Assembly: GCF_037975245.1 (NCBI RefSeq)
Contig: NC_092561.1
Span: 6,376,001-6,440,000, forward strand
DNA from: Apostichopus japonicus
Taxonomy: Eukaryota; Echinodermata; Holothuroidea; Aspidochirotida; Stichopodidae
DNA: 64,000 nucleotides
Direction: 5' to 3'
A program made the position numbers and the translations under genes. Under the pieces are notes generated by a model, which was not told where the DNA came from, made no database searches, and saw nothing but the letters and a program-made list of their open reading frames with translations. Of this stretch, positions 54,694 through 64,000 are shown one piece after another (position 1 is the first letter of the stretch; every line of letters begins with the position of its first letter).

Positions 54694-54707
54694 TCCTATA
54701 TATAGGA
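54694..54707 (+). promoter_or_regulatory. Candidate TATA box in the 5' LTR
   Basis: TCCTATATATAGGA is a perfect palindrome containing TATATA. If used, transcription would start about 25-30 bases downstream, giving a long R region up to the AATAAA signal at 55991. Another TATA-like sequence (GTATATATG) lies near 55268, so the true start is uncertain. The same site occurs in the 3' LTR at 61987-62000. Confidence 0.4.
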
Positions 54708-55990
54708 TACCTGTATTGAAGCCTGGGCTGGTATACTTTAATTAATATCTGGCATTTAACTGTGAAAGCTTGAAACACAATTTTTCCCTGGAGATTCCAG
54801 TATCACACAATATTTAGTGTTCTGGATAGGGCAGCTTGTCGGCAGAGTTGGGATGGAAGTACATCACCTGACCGGATAAAGTAAAGCTGTATTGCAGAGC
54901 TCGTCTGACAGTTTAAGAACTGGAACCATTGTAAGTAGAAACTTGTTATATTAATCTGTTCTGTATATGTAATATTTGGGATGCAACCACTTTAAAGTTT
55001 GTATACTTTTGGAGGTGCACAAAAGTCAGTTTAATTTTGTGTAGTAATTTTTCATTATGTTGGATAGTAAAAGTCACGCCTTAATTGACTTTCCTTAAGA
55101 AAGTGGATGTTTGCTATGATTGTAATAGTGATGGTAACTTTTATAGCATTACAAATTAATTCAAGTGATTTTGGCAGAGAGGGGTTATATGTTTAGTGGA
55201 GTGAACATGAGGTTAGTGTGCATAAAGGAGAGTTATGATGTGCTCACCATAGCTTTGGAGTAGGAATGTATATATGTTTGAGTTTAACCAATTTTTTGTT
55301 TGTATGTGGAACAAACTAAACTTTGTTCAAGATTCATATATGGCTTATTGTTACAAATTTTGTATTATAAATTTATGCAACATATTTAGTATATTGTATT
55401 TGGACAAAGTATTATCAGAGAATCTGATTGTGTATTTTGTTCCGATACAGTGCCACTTTCCTCACATTGAGTCGAAGACCGGAACTTTTGAGGATAGTTT
55501 TTTCACCGACTATAACACCTACCACAACCTGATATCAGCAACCACGTGTCAACAAGTATTGTCAACATCTTTAGGCAATATTCGTCATAGTGACAACTCA
55601 GAACTCATTTTTTTTTTAAGATAAATGTTAAATCAGAATTTCATGATGTAAAGGGGGGAAAGCTCTTCAGACTAGAAGAGGTAATCTCATTCTTTTATAG
55701 AGAAAAGAATATCCAATTAATATATATTAAGACTAAATTTATACGTGCCAGTTTGCTCTCTCGCAATTGAAAAAGATCCAGGGGTATCAAAACTTTGGAA
55801 AGTCTCAAACTTTTCAGTAGTCAAGCTAAATCTAGTATATGTCATCCTCTGGTAAAGATTGCGACAAAGCAATCCGTTATCTCTAAGTAGTCAGTAGTCA
55901 TATGTGTTATTAAGCAATATTACAGAACGCTGTAACCTTTATTTTGCATGTTCCTTTTTTTTTATTATTTTAAGGAGAAAGTTCCTCCTC

Positions 55991-55996
55991 AATAAA
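55991..55996 (+). terminator. AATAAA polyadenylation signal (5' LTR copy)
   Basis: Canonical AATAAA about 150 bases before the LTR end. The equivalent in the 3' LTR (63284-63289) would be the one used to end the genomic RNA. Confidence 0.6.
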
Positions 55997-56150
55997 TACC
56001 TATTCACTTAAGAAGTTGAATTTATAAAACTTGTTCTGCATCATTAGTTGGTTGGAGTATTTCTTTTTTACATTGCATATTGATTTTGGATAGCCGCTAG
56101 GCGAATGTGTCGCATTGCCACTTGCATTCTTTTTGTGGGTGACAATTAAA

Positions 56151-56168
56151 TGGGGGCCTGTCCGGGAA
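56151..56168 (+). other. Primer-binding site, tRNA-Pro-like
   Basis: TGGGGGCCTGTCCGGGAA begins six bases after the 5' LTR. It is close to TGGGGGCTCGTCCGGGAT, complementary to the 3' end of tRNA-Pro and used by several retroviruses; the differences are a CT/TC swap and the last base. The match to this organism's own tRNA is inferred. Confidence 0.75.
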
Positions 56169-56628
56169 TTCTATCCAAGATTTAAGCATAAGCATTTTCT
56201 TTGACAGAAGTGAAAAATACATAACTGGTTGGTGTCATAAAATTCAACCTGTGAATTATATGTATATTAATTGTTTGTATTTACTTGTATTCGCAGACGA
56301 ATTCCGCAAGAGCAGCTCTTATTTGGTCGGTCTACCTGTGTACTTCCATTCTAGCGTCTTACTGGCGGTCCCGACAAGAACTGAAGCAACATCTAACGTA
56401 ATGTTGGTTGGCAAGTAGTTAATTGTGTTTTGTATTTTACATGTTTTATGCCAGACGTGAAATCCACTTACACAATTAGTGTATCATTGTTGTTTAATCG
56501 TACAACTGTGTTACCTATGATATGAAATTACATTGTTGTCGGATGTAACTATAAATTGCGCGCACTCTAAACTAAACTGCAGGCATCAGTAATTGGTTTC
56601 AATACATTGTCATTGTTATACATTAGTC
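56169..56628 (+). other. Retrotransposon leader
   Basis: Untranslated region of about 460 bases between the primer-binding site and the gag start. It contains the palindrome AAGAGCAGCTCTT near 56308, which could form a small stem-loop. It should hold any packaging signal, but none can be named from the sequence. Confidence 0.6.
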
Positions 56629-59600
56629 ATGACTAGTCAACTAGAGTTAGAAAAACTTGTGTCAATCGGAGAAAAGTTAGGTCTCAAAGGTGTAGAACTA
56701 AAACAATTCTTAGATGATGAAAGGGACAAGCTTAAGCAAGAACGAGATGAAGAAAGAGATCGAAGAGCTAAGCAAAGGGCGATTGATGCACACGAACAAG
56801 AAGAAGATAGGCAGAGACAAGAAAAGATAGAAAGAGAAAAGGCAAAGCAGTTAGAAATACAACTCAAGATAGAAGAAGCAAAGCAAGCCCAAGCTGAGGC
56901 ACAAGCACAGATAGGCAATGGAGGTTATCATGGTAATGGTAGTGCAGCAAGAAGTAGACCACCTAAACTGCCACCATTCAACCAAGAGAAAGACGACATT
57001 GATGCATATATCAATAGATTTGAACGTTATGCCACATTGCAAGGTTGGGATAGGGATACTGTATGGGCCACAAGTCTTTCAGCACTTATTCAAGGTTGTG
57101 GATTGTTTGAATATTCATCACTTTCACTTGAGGATTCCAAAGATTACGACAAGGTAAAGCAAGCCTTATTACGTGCATACCACCTTACAGCCGATGGTTT
57201 TAGGAAGAAATTTCGTGATATTAGACCTGCACATGAAGATACAGGAACCAAGTATGTCACAAAATTAAAGAATTATCTCCATAGATGGATGGAATTAGAG
57301 GAAGTAACTACTTATGAACAACTCCAAGACATAATATTGAGAGAGCAGTTCTTGAACTCATGTAGCAAAGATTTGGAAACATTTCTGAAAGAAAGAAAGC
57401 CGAAGAACATCACAACAATGGGTGAATTTACCGATCAATATGTAGAAGCACATGGAGGTTGGTATCCTGGTCACTCCAAGAATAGTAGAAGTACTCAAAA
57501 CAGTAATTCCACGAGGAACCAGAATCGTAACAACGGAAGATTCCACAATCACAATCAGAAGTTCCAGCAACAAAATCAGAAAGGGAAAACGTATTCTGGG
57601 CAGAGAAGTGAACCCAGGAAATGCTATATTTGTGATAAACCAGGCCACTTTGCAAGAGACTGTAGGACAAAGCGAATGCAAACCATGGCTCTTATGACAG
57701 ATGTATTTAGTGACATGATGGAGAAACGCGCCTCAACTTTGGCCGAACAGAACCTTCCAGACAAAAAGGAAACTGGCGGTGCATGTACAGACATTGGGGC
57801 ATTCATGATGGTAAAGCCAGATCCTCATCTATTCCAAGCAAGTAAGAAGGGATTCTTCACATTAGATTGTGGTCACAAGTTAACTGTACTGACTCAAGTT
57901 ACAGCCGCATGTAAAGATCAGAATTTATCGTCGATGCCTGTTCAAATGGGTAAGATAGGGAATCAAAGTGTTAAAGTATTACGGGACAGTGGATGCAGTG
58001 GTGTAGTTGTAAGATCTCAGTACGTCAAGCCCAGCCAAATGACAGGTGACGTTAAAACTTGCATCCTGATTGACGGTACGGTACGACAACATCCCGTTGC
58101 CAACATACTCGTGGATACTCCATACTTCTCAGGTTCAGTTTCGGCCTTGTGTATGAATGATCCAGTCTATGATTTAATTCTAGGGAATGTCCCAGGTGTA
58201 CGAGAACCTACCAATCCAGACCCGAATTGGGAAGAGTCACAGACACAGGATCAACCAGTACAACCACCACCAAATGTAACCAAGCCTATGGCAATAAGGA
58301 ATGATGATGACCCAAATACAGTTGCCGCAGCACGGACAAGGAGTCAGAGCAAAGCAAAAGAGAAGCCCTTTAAAAAGTTAAAGGTATCGTCCCCGATTGG
58401 TGAAGAGGTTACTGCAGACATGCTACGTGAAAAGCAACAACAGGACCCCACCTTGGAAAAAATCAGACAGTTAGCCGAAACAGGAGATGATAAAGTGAGT
58501 AAAAATGGGAGTACTCATAAATATGTGAAGTCCAGTGGCATTCTCTACAGAGAATTTAGTTCTCCTCGAGTGGAATTTGGAAACAGATTTAGGCAGGTAG
58601 TAGTTCCAGTTGACTACAGAGATCATGTATTAAAGGTAGCACACGAATCGATTCTAGGGGGTCATCAAGGATCCAAAAAGACGCGTGATAAAGTAATGAG
58701 TGACTTTACATGGCCTGGAATGCAAGCAGACGTTACCAGGTATTGTCAGTCGTGTGATGTATGCCAAAGAACCCTCCCTAAAGGTCGTGTTACTAAAGTA
58801 CCATTAGGAAGTATGCCGCTGATTGAAGAACCATTTCAAAGGGTAGCAGTAGACTTAGTAGGACCGATCAAGCCAGCCACAGAGCGTGGACATCGATACA
58901 TATTGGTTTTAGTTGACTACGCAACTAGATACCCAGAAGCAGTACCAATGAAAACCATTGAAGCTGAGTCAGTAGCTGAGGAACTCCTTGGAATTTATTC
59001 AAGATTAGGCTTCCCAAAAGAAGTATTAACTGACCAAGGATCTCAGTTTGTCTCTGGCGTCATGAAAGAAGTTAGCCGATTACTGTCAATTCGCCGATTA
59101 ACCACGACTCCGTACCATGCCATGTGCAATGGGTTGGTAGAGAAATTTAATGGCACATTGAAAGCAATGTTAAAGAAGATGTGCGATGAAAGGCCTAAAG
59201 ATTGGGACAGATATATAGATCCCCTACTGTTTGCGTACAGGGAAACGCCACAGGAAAGCACAGGCTTCTCGCCATTTGAACTGCCATATGGGCGGACCGT
59301 GCGTGGTCCTATGCGGATTCTTAAGGAATTATGGACCGGCGAATCAGAAGTAAGTGAGACGAAGACTGTGTACCAGTACGTGTTGGACTTACAGGAACGT
59401 TTGGAGCAAACATGTCAACTAGCACGTGAGGAGCTCAAGAAGTCTAGACAAAGGTACAAAACGTACTACAACAAGAAAGCAAGAGTAAGAAACATGAAAG
59501 TAGGAGAAGAAGTCCTCCTCCTTCTCCCCACTGATAAGAACAAGCTACTTATGCAGTGGAAGGGACCATTTCCAATAGTGGAGAAAGTTGGTACAATGAA

Positions 59601-61281
59601 CTACAAAATAGACTTTGGCCATAGGGTCAAAACATTTCACGCCAACCTGCTAAAGAAATATAACAGACGTGAAGTGGCAGCTACTATGTTCGAGATGCCA
59701 ATACAAAGTATGTATGAAGTTGTCTGCACATCGGTTCTAGAAGATGAACCACAAGAGGAATCTGGTATATCTGAACTCAAATCATTTTTCACAGATGATC
59801 TTATACATCTTCCACCTATGTTTCAGAAGGAGCGAAGTACTGATGTGAATATCAGCGGACAATTAGGAAAAACAAAAACTCAACAGGTACAACAAATATT
59901 GACAGAGTTTGAAGACAGTTTGACTGACTTACCGGGGAAGACAAAGCTCGGTGAACATGTCATCAAAGTCAGCGATACAACACCTATAAGGAGTAAACCT
60001 TATCCAATACCACATGCTCTTCGAGATGATATCCGCAAGGAGATCCAAAGTATGCTGAGGATGGGCGTAATATCGCACAGCAAAAGTCCATACGCTTGTC
60101 CGTTGGTAGCATTAAAGAAGCCGGATGGATCTTTGAGGGCCTGTTGCGACACACGCAAAATTAACATGATCACGGAGTTTGATGCTGAGCCTGTTCCAGA
60201 CCAGGAAGAGATTTTTGCAAAGTTATCCAAGGATTGCTACTTCAGTAAAATCGATCTGAGCAAAGGTTACTGGCAAATCCCAATGGCAAAAGAGTCGAAG
60301 CCATTAACAGCATTTGTGACTCATGATGGGTTATACGAGTTCAATATGATGCCATTTGGTCTTGTGAATTCTGGTGCTACATTCAACAGAGTGATGAGGA
60401 AGCTTCTTAAAGGAATTGAGAATGTCCATAGTTATGTAGATGATATCCTGATACACACTCAGACATGGGAGGAACATCTCCAGAGAGTAAAAGAAGTCTT
60501 CACAAGAATCAAGAAAGCCAACTTGACGGCTAGACCTACAAAATGTTTCATTGGGTACAATGAGGTGGAAGTTTTAGGACATATTATAGGAGAAGGTAGA
60601 GTAAAACCCAAACCTGACAAAATTAAAGCCATTCAGCAAGCAGAGAGACCAACTACAAAGACTCAAGTGAGATCATTCTTAGGGTTGGTAGGTTACTACA
60701 GGAAGTTTGTACCAAACTTCGCAGCCGTGGCAGTACCACTGACTAACTGTACGAAGAAAGGGGAACCAAACGTGATTAGATGGGGCGAGAGCCAGGAACA
60801 GGCGTTCCAAACACTGAAGAGTAAGCTTGCAAGCTCACCGATACTTCAGCTCCCCGACCTCCACAGAGAATTCACGCTTCGGACAGACGCTTCGGATACA
60901 GGAGTTGGTGCGATCCTTCTTCAGGAGTTTGCAGGTGAAAAATTTCCAGTAGCCTATGCTAGCAAAAAGCTGAACAAGAGTCAAATGAGATACTCAGTGA
61001 TGGAGAGAGAATGCTTGGCCGTAGTCTGGGCTGTACTCAAGTTTGAGCCATATCTCTATGGCAAGGAATTTGTAATAGAGACAGACCATCAACCATTGAC
61101 ATGCATTCGGAAGTCGAAAGTGGCAAATGGAAGGATAATGAGGTGGGCACTGGCATTACAGCCATATCGTTACCGCATCCAAGTGATAAAGGGAGCCGAT
61201 AATGTAGGGGCTGACTACTTGAGTAGAAGTACAGAAATAATGCAAGCCAATTTCTTATCCTTCATCAGCAAAGAGCTGTAA
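56629..61281 (+). CDS. gag-pol: Gag-Pol polyprotein, Gmr1-type Ty3/Gypsy (1550 aa)
   Basis: A single uninterrupted frame encodes everything needed for retrotransposition: particle formation, maturation, reverse transcription and integration. I start at the ATG at 56629 (MTSQLELEKL); the frame is open 12 codons further upstream but only from a TTG. Order of parts: charged coiled-coil-like region (about 15-95); capsid-like region including a SCAN-like segment (about 191-274); CCHC zinc knuckle C332, C335, H340, C345; aspartic protease with DSG at 453-455 and a downstream ILG near 517-519; integrase zinc domain H672, H679, C709, C712; integrase core D742, D802, E838 (35 residues between the last two); GPF module at 979-981; reverse transcriptase with D1209 and YVDD at 1269-1272; RNase H D1420, E1461, D1486, D1529. 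Integrase stands before RT, as in Ty1/Copia, although both sequences are Gypsy-like. No frameshift or stop codon separates gag and pol, so the Gag:Pol ratio must be set in another way. All key residues appear intact. Confidence 0.96.
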   Translation: MTSQLELEKLVSIGEKLGLKGVELKQFLDDERDKLKQERDEERDRRAKQRAIDAHEQEEDRQRQEKIEREKAKQLEIQLKIEEAKQAQAEAQAQIGNGGYHGNGSAARSRPPKLPPFNQEKDDIDAYINRFERYATLQGWDRDTVWATSLSALIQGCGLFEYSSLSLEDSKDYDKVKQALLRAYHLTADGFRKKFRDIRPAHEDTGTKYVTKLKNYLHRWMELEEVTTYEQLQDIILREQFLNSCSKDLETFLKERKPKNITTMGEFTDQYVEAHGGWYPGHSKNSRSTQNSNSTRNQNRNNGRFHNHNQKFQQQNQKGKTYSGQRSEPRKCYICDKPGHFARDCRTKRMQTMALMTDVFSDMMEKRASTLAEQNLPDKKETGGACTDIGAFMMVKPDPHLFQASKKGFFTLDCGHKLTVLTQVTAACKDQNLSSMPVQMGKIGNQSVKVLRDSGCSGVVVRSQYVKPSQMTGDVKTCILIDGTVRQHPVANILVDTPYFSGSVSALCMNDPVYDLILGNVPGVREPTNPDPNWEESQTQDQPVQPPPNVTKPMAIRNDDDPNTVAAARTRSQSKAKEKPFKKLKVSSPIGEEVTADMLREKQQQDPTLEKIRQLAETGDDKVSKNGSTHKYVKSSGILYREFSSPRVEFGNRFRQVVVPVDYRDHVLKVAHESILGGHQGSKKTRDKVMSDFTWPGMQADVTRYCQSCDVCQRTLPKGRVTKVPLGSMPLIEEPFQRVAVDLVGPIKPATERGHRYILVLVDYATRYPEAVPMKTIEAESVAEELLGIYSRLGFPKEVLTDQGSQFVSGVMKEVSRLLSIRRLTTTPYHAMCNGLVEKFNGTLKAMLKKMCDERPKDWDRYIDPLLFAYRETPQESTGFSPFELPYGRTVRGPMRILKELWTGESEVSETKTVYQYVLDLQERLEQTCQLAREELKKSRQRYKTYYNKKARVRNMKVGEEVLLLLPTDKNKLLMQWKGPFPIVEKVGTMNYKIDFGHRVKTFHANLLKKYNRREVAATMFEMPIQSMYEVVCTSVLEDEPQEESGISELKSFFTDDLIHLPPMFQKERSTDVNISGQLGKTKTQQVQQILTEFEDSLTDLPGKTKLGEHVIKVSDTTPIRSKPYPIPHALRDDIRKEIQSMLRMGVISHSKSPYACPLVALKKPDGSLRACCDTRKINMITEFDAEPVPDQEEIFAKLSKDCYFSKIDLSKGYWQIPMAKESKPLTAFVTHDGLYEFNMMPFGLVNSGATFNRVMRKLLKGIENVHSYVDDILIHTQTWEEHLQRVKEVFTRIKKANLTARPTKCFIGYNEVEVLGHIIGEGRVKPKPDKIKAIQQAERPTTKTQVRSFLGLVGYYRKFVPNFAAVAVPLTNCTKKGEPNVIRWGESQEQAFQTLKSKLASSPILQLPDLHREFTLRTDASDTGVGAILLQEFAGEKFPVAYASKKLNKSQMRYSVMERECLAVVWAVLKFEPYLYGKEFVIETDHQPLTCIRKSKVANGRIMRWALALQPYRYRIQVIKGADNVGADYLSRSTEIMQANFLSFISKEL

Positions 61282-61429
61282 GAAATTCATTTCCAATAGT
61301 GTATGGAAATGTGTGATTTCAGGAAGCTTAGGGAGAAGCAGAGGAAATTGAAGGAGATTTCAGTGCAGGATAGGCTGAAACAAATATCCTAATGTGAGAT
61401 GTGTATAAATGTGTTAGACACATTTTATT
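61282..61429 (+). other. Short 3' untranslated region of the retrotransposon
   Basis: About 150 purine-rich bases between the gag-pol stop and the polypurine tract. There is no further reading frame and no env-like gene. Confidence 0.7.
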
Positions 61430-61440
61430 AAAGGAGGGAG
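61430..61440 (+). other. Polypurine tract
   Basis: AAAGGAGGGAG, five bases (TTAAT) before the 3' LTR, is the expected primer for plus-strand DNA synthesis. Confidence 0.85.
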
Positions 61441-61445
61441 TTAAT

Positions 61446-63437
61446 TGTCACATTAGAATAGTATAATTTAGTTAATTTGTATTTGTATGACAGAACAAGT
61501 CAATCTGTCAGCTGTTTATTTTAGAAAGTTTTTTTTTTAGTAACTTTTACTTTAGTCAATGCTGGTTGTTGTTGATGTTGGAAAGTAGTATCCAAGGATG
61601 TAGGACAATTTACATAAACCCTAATCCCTCTATTCACTACAAAAATACAAGGTAGCATAATTGAGTATGTATACAAAAGAAACATCACCAGGTCAGGGCA
61701 TAGTATAATAATACAAAGGTACAGGGTAGCATAGCATAGCTAGTGCACACAAAAGAAACCTACCAGGGCAGGACATATTCAAGATGACAATGTATTGTAT
61801 TGCCAAGTTATGCAAATTGATGCACTAGTAATTACGTGTGACATCACATCCAGCCAGTAAAGTGAGTGTTGGATAAGATTTTTATTCACTCTCCAAAATA
61901 CCATCATCGGATTGAGTCCTGCTATATCTCTTAGCTGAAAAAGACGGAGCTACAATATTGTGATTTTCATATCATGGGGCACAGGATCCTATATATAGGA
62001 TACCTGTATTGAAGCCTGGGCTGGTATACTTTAATTAATATCTGGCATTTAACTGTGAAAGCTTGAAACACAATTTTTCCCTGGAGATTCCAGTATCACA
62101 CAATATTTAGTGTTCTGGATAGGGCAGCTTGTCGGCAGAGTTGGGATGGAAGTACATCACCTGACCGGATAAAGTAAAGCTGTATTGCAGAGCTCGTCTG
62201 ACAGTTTAAGAACTGGAACCATTGTAAGTAGAAACTTGTTATATTAATCTGTTCTGTATATGTAATATTTGGGATGCAACCACTTTAAAGTTTGTATACT
62301 TTTGGAGGTGCACAAAAGTCAGTTTAATTTTGTGTAGTAATTTTTCATTATGTTGGATAGTAAAAGTCACGCCTTAATTGACTTTCCTTAAGAAAGTGGA
62401 TGTTTGCTATGATTGTAATAGTGATGGTAACTTTTATAGCATTACAAATTAATTCAAGTGATTTTGGCAGAGAGGGGTTATATGTTTAGTGGAGTGAACA
62501 TGAGGTTAGTGTGCATAAAGGAGAGTTATGATGTGCTCACCATAGCTTTGGAGTAGGAATGTATATATGTTTGAGTTTAACCAATTTTTTGTTTGTATGT
62601 GGAACAAACTAAACTTTGTTCAAGATTCATATATGGCTTATTGTTACAAATTTTGTATTATAAATTTATGCAACATATTTAGTATATTGTATTTGGACAA
62701 AGTATTATCAGAGAATCTGATTGTGTATTTTGTTCCGATACAGTGCCACTTTCCTCACATTGAGTCGAAGACCGGAACTTTTGAGGATAGTTTTTTCACC
62801 GACTATAACACCTACCACAACCTGATATCAGCAACCACGTGTCAACAAGTATTGTCAACATCTTTAGGCAATATTCGTCATAGTGACAACTCAGAACTCA
62901 TTTTTTTTTTAAGATAAATGTTAAATCAGAATTTCATGATGTAAAGGGGGGAAAGCTCTTCAGACTAGAAGAGGTAATCTCATTCTTTTATAGAGAAAAG
63001 AATATCCAATTAATATATATTAAGACTAAATTTATACGTGCCAGTTTGCTCTCTCGCAATTGAAAAAGATCCAGGGGTATCAAAACTTTGGAAAGTCTCA
63101 AACTTTTCAGTAGTCAAGCTAAATCTAGTATATGTCATCCTCTGGTAAAGATTGCGACAAAGCAATCCGTTATCTCTAAGTAGTCAGTAGTCATATGTGT
63201 TATTAAGCAATATTACAGAACGCTGTAACCTTTATTTTGCATGTTCCTTTTTTTTTATTATTTTAAGGAGAAAGTTCCTCCTCAATAAATACCTATTCAC
63301 TTAAGAAGTTGAATTTATAAAACTTGTTCTGCATCATTAGTTGGTTGGAGTATTTCTTTTTTACATTGCATATTGATTTTGGATAGCCGCTAGGCGAATG
63401 TGTCGCATTGCCACTTGCATTCTTTTTGTGGGTGACA
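61446..63437 (+). repeat. 3' long terminal repeat (1992 bp)
   Basis: Same length and ends as the 5' LTR; all blocks compared match, including homopolymer lengths (ten T's near the start, nine T's before the polyadenylation signal). It carries AATAAA at 63284-63289 and the same 116-codon frame at 62567-62917. Identity of LTRs indicates little time since insertion. Confidence 0.95.
63284..63289 (+). terminator. AATAAA polyadenylation signal (3' LTR copy)
   Basis: Canonical signal positioned to end the full-length transcript within the 3' LTR, followed by about 150 bases to the LTR end. Confidence 0.6.
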
Positions 63438-63442
63438 CTGAA
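63438..63442. repeat. Target-site duplication CTGAA (right)
   Basis: Exact repeat of the five bases before the 5' LTR. Confidence 0.92.
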
Positions 63443-64000
63443 ACAAAGCTTATACGTAATTGATATGATATATATTACTCCTCGCCAAAAGTAAGTTGCT
63501 ACTATTTAAGAAAATGTCATTCATGTTGGTAATGAGCAGGGAAAAAAATCCCACATCATTTAGAAAGATGTCACGGTGTAAGGCACAGCCGTATATCTAT
63601 TTTCAGAATCAATCTAAATATGATATAAAATGATCACATATAAAAGCATGTATATAATTAGAGAATAAGCCACAAAAAAATTGTGATTTGAAATGAAATG
63701 ATGTAGAAGCTAGTCAGCTTTCGAGGAAATTTATTAACACAATCGCTCAGCTATGACAAAACATTCAGTTAAAAATAGTAAATTTCTATGATTATTTTTG
63801 GCAAACACGGTAATGAATTTGTCATAAATGTATATTTAGAAAAAAAATATTATAGTGAAATATGAACTGTATGGGTTCCTACATAGAGTTTGTAACATAT
63901 TGAAGAAGAAAATAAATACTTTTCGAGGATTATGCTTGCACTAGACGCGAAATATGATAGAAAATAATAATGTCATGTCTATAGTTGAACAATATCTGGA
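63443..64000. other. Gene-free right flank
   Basis: AT-rich sequence without a recognised feature. It continues the pre-insertion DNA interrupted by the retrotransposon. Confidence 0.5.

Larger units (their letters stand above)
54153..56144 (+). repeat. 5' long terminal repeat (1992 bp)
   Basis: It starts TGTCACATTAG and ends GTGGGTGACA, so TGTCAC/GTGACA form a perfect 6-base inverted terminus. Every block compared with 61446-63437 is identical at a constant offset of 7293. Internal signals include a TATA-like palindrome at 54694-54707 and AATAAA at 55991-55996. A 116-codon ATG frame at 55274-55624 has no recognisable domain. At almost 2 kb this LTR is long for a Gypsy element. Confidence 0.95.
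54153..63437 (+). mobile_element. Complete Gmr1-type Ty3/Gypsy LTR retrotransposon
   Basis: A 9285-base element: 5' LTR (54153-56144), primer-binding site, leader, one gag-pol frame (56629-61281), short 3' untranslated region, polypurine tract, 3' LTR (61446-63437). Termini are TGTCAC and GTGACA, and a CTGAA duplication flanks the whole. Integrase precedes reverse transcriptase in the polyprotein. Among Ty3/Gypsy elements that order is the hallmark of the Gmr1 group described from deuterostomes. No stop or frameshift interrupts the frame, and the LTRs have equal length with no difference in the stretches I compared. The insertion is therefore young and may be capable of movement. There is no env-like third gene. 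Confidence 0.95.

Noticed and set aside
58621-59700. Separate integrase gene
   Set aside because: It is continuous with gag and RT in one frame and carries no start or stop of its own.

Overview
The window looks like non-coding, AT-rich nuclear DNA of an invertebrate deuterostome. The best support is an intact Gmr1-type LTR retrotransposon, a Ty3/Gypsy group described from deuterostomes such as fish, sea urchins and tunicates. The style of the small repeats (TTAA-bounded MITEs, tRNA-derived SINEs, long AT tracts, many poly-G/C runs) would suit an echinoderm, perhaps a sea cucumber. The species cannot be fixed from the sequence alone, and nothing here is bacterial.

The only convincing protein gene is the 1550-residue Gag-Pol polyprotein at 56629-61281. 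It lies in a complete element (54153-63437) with two 1992-bp LTRs, a CTGAA target-site duplication, a tRNA-Pro-like primer-binding site, a polypurine tract, and TGTCAC/GTGACA termini. Its order is Gag (SCAN-like segment), CCHC knuckle, protease, integrase, reverse transcriptase, RNase H. Integrase therefore comes before RT, the reverse of ordinary Ty3/Gypsy. All recognisable catalytic residues are present and I found no difference between the LTRs where I compared them, so the copy looks young and possibly active.

The rest (1-54147 and 63443-64000) is a repeat landscape. It holds two copies of a TTAA-bounded MITE (12796-13143, 39613-40011) and three copies of a ~325-bp dispersed repeat with a CpG-rich palindrome (4125-4358, 15700-16024, 40350-40676). 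It also holds a 436-bp TIR element with internal 22-bp repeats (30686-31121), a 166-bp fold-back element (37722-37887), a nearly full-length tRNA-derived SINE (49203-49456) with a 5'-truncated relative (8739-8806), and two fragments of a second SINE-like family. Tandem arrays have periods of 208 bp (7553-8168), 129 bp (13913-14985), 120 bp (45765-46490) and others. Several (AT)n tracts and a ~480-bp TTCA/TTCG microsatellite are also present.

Outside the retrotransposon the only gene-like signal I would follow up is a possible first exon at 11308-11372. It encodes a signal-peptide-like start, ends at a splice donor, and follows NRF1-like and ETS-like sites. Most other short ORFs are chance frames or translations of simple repeats.
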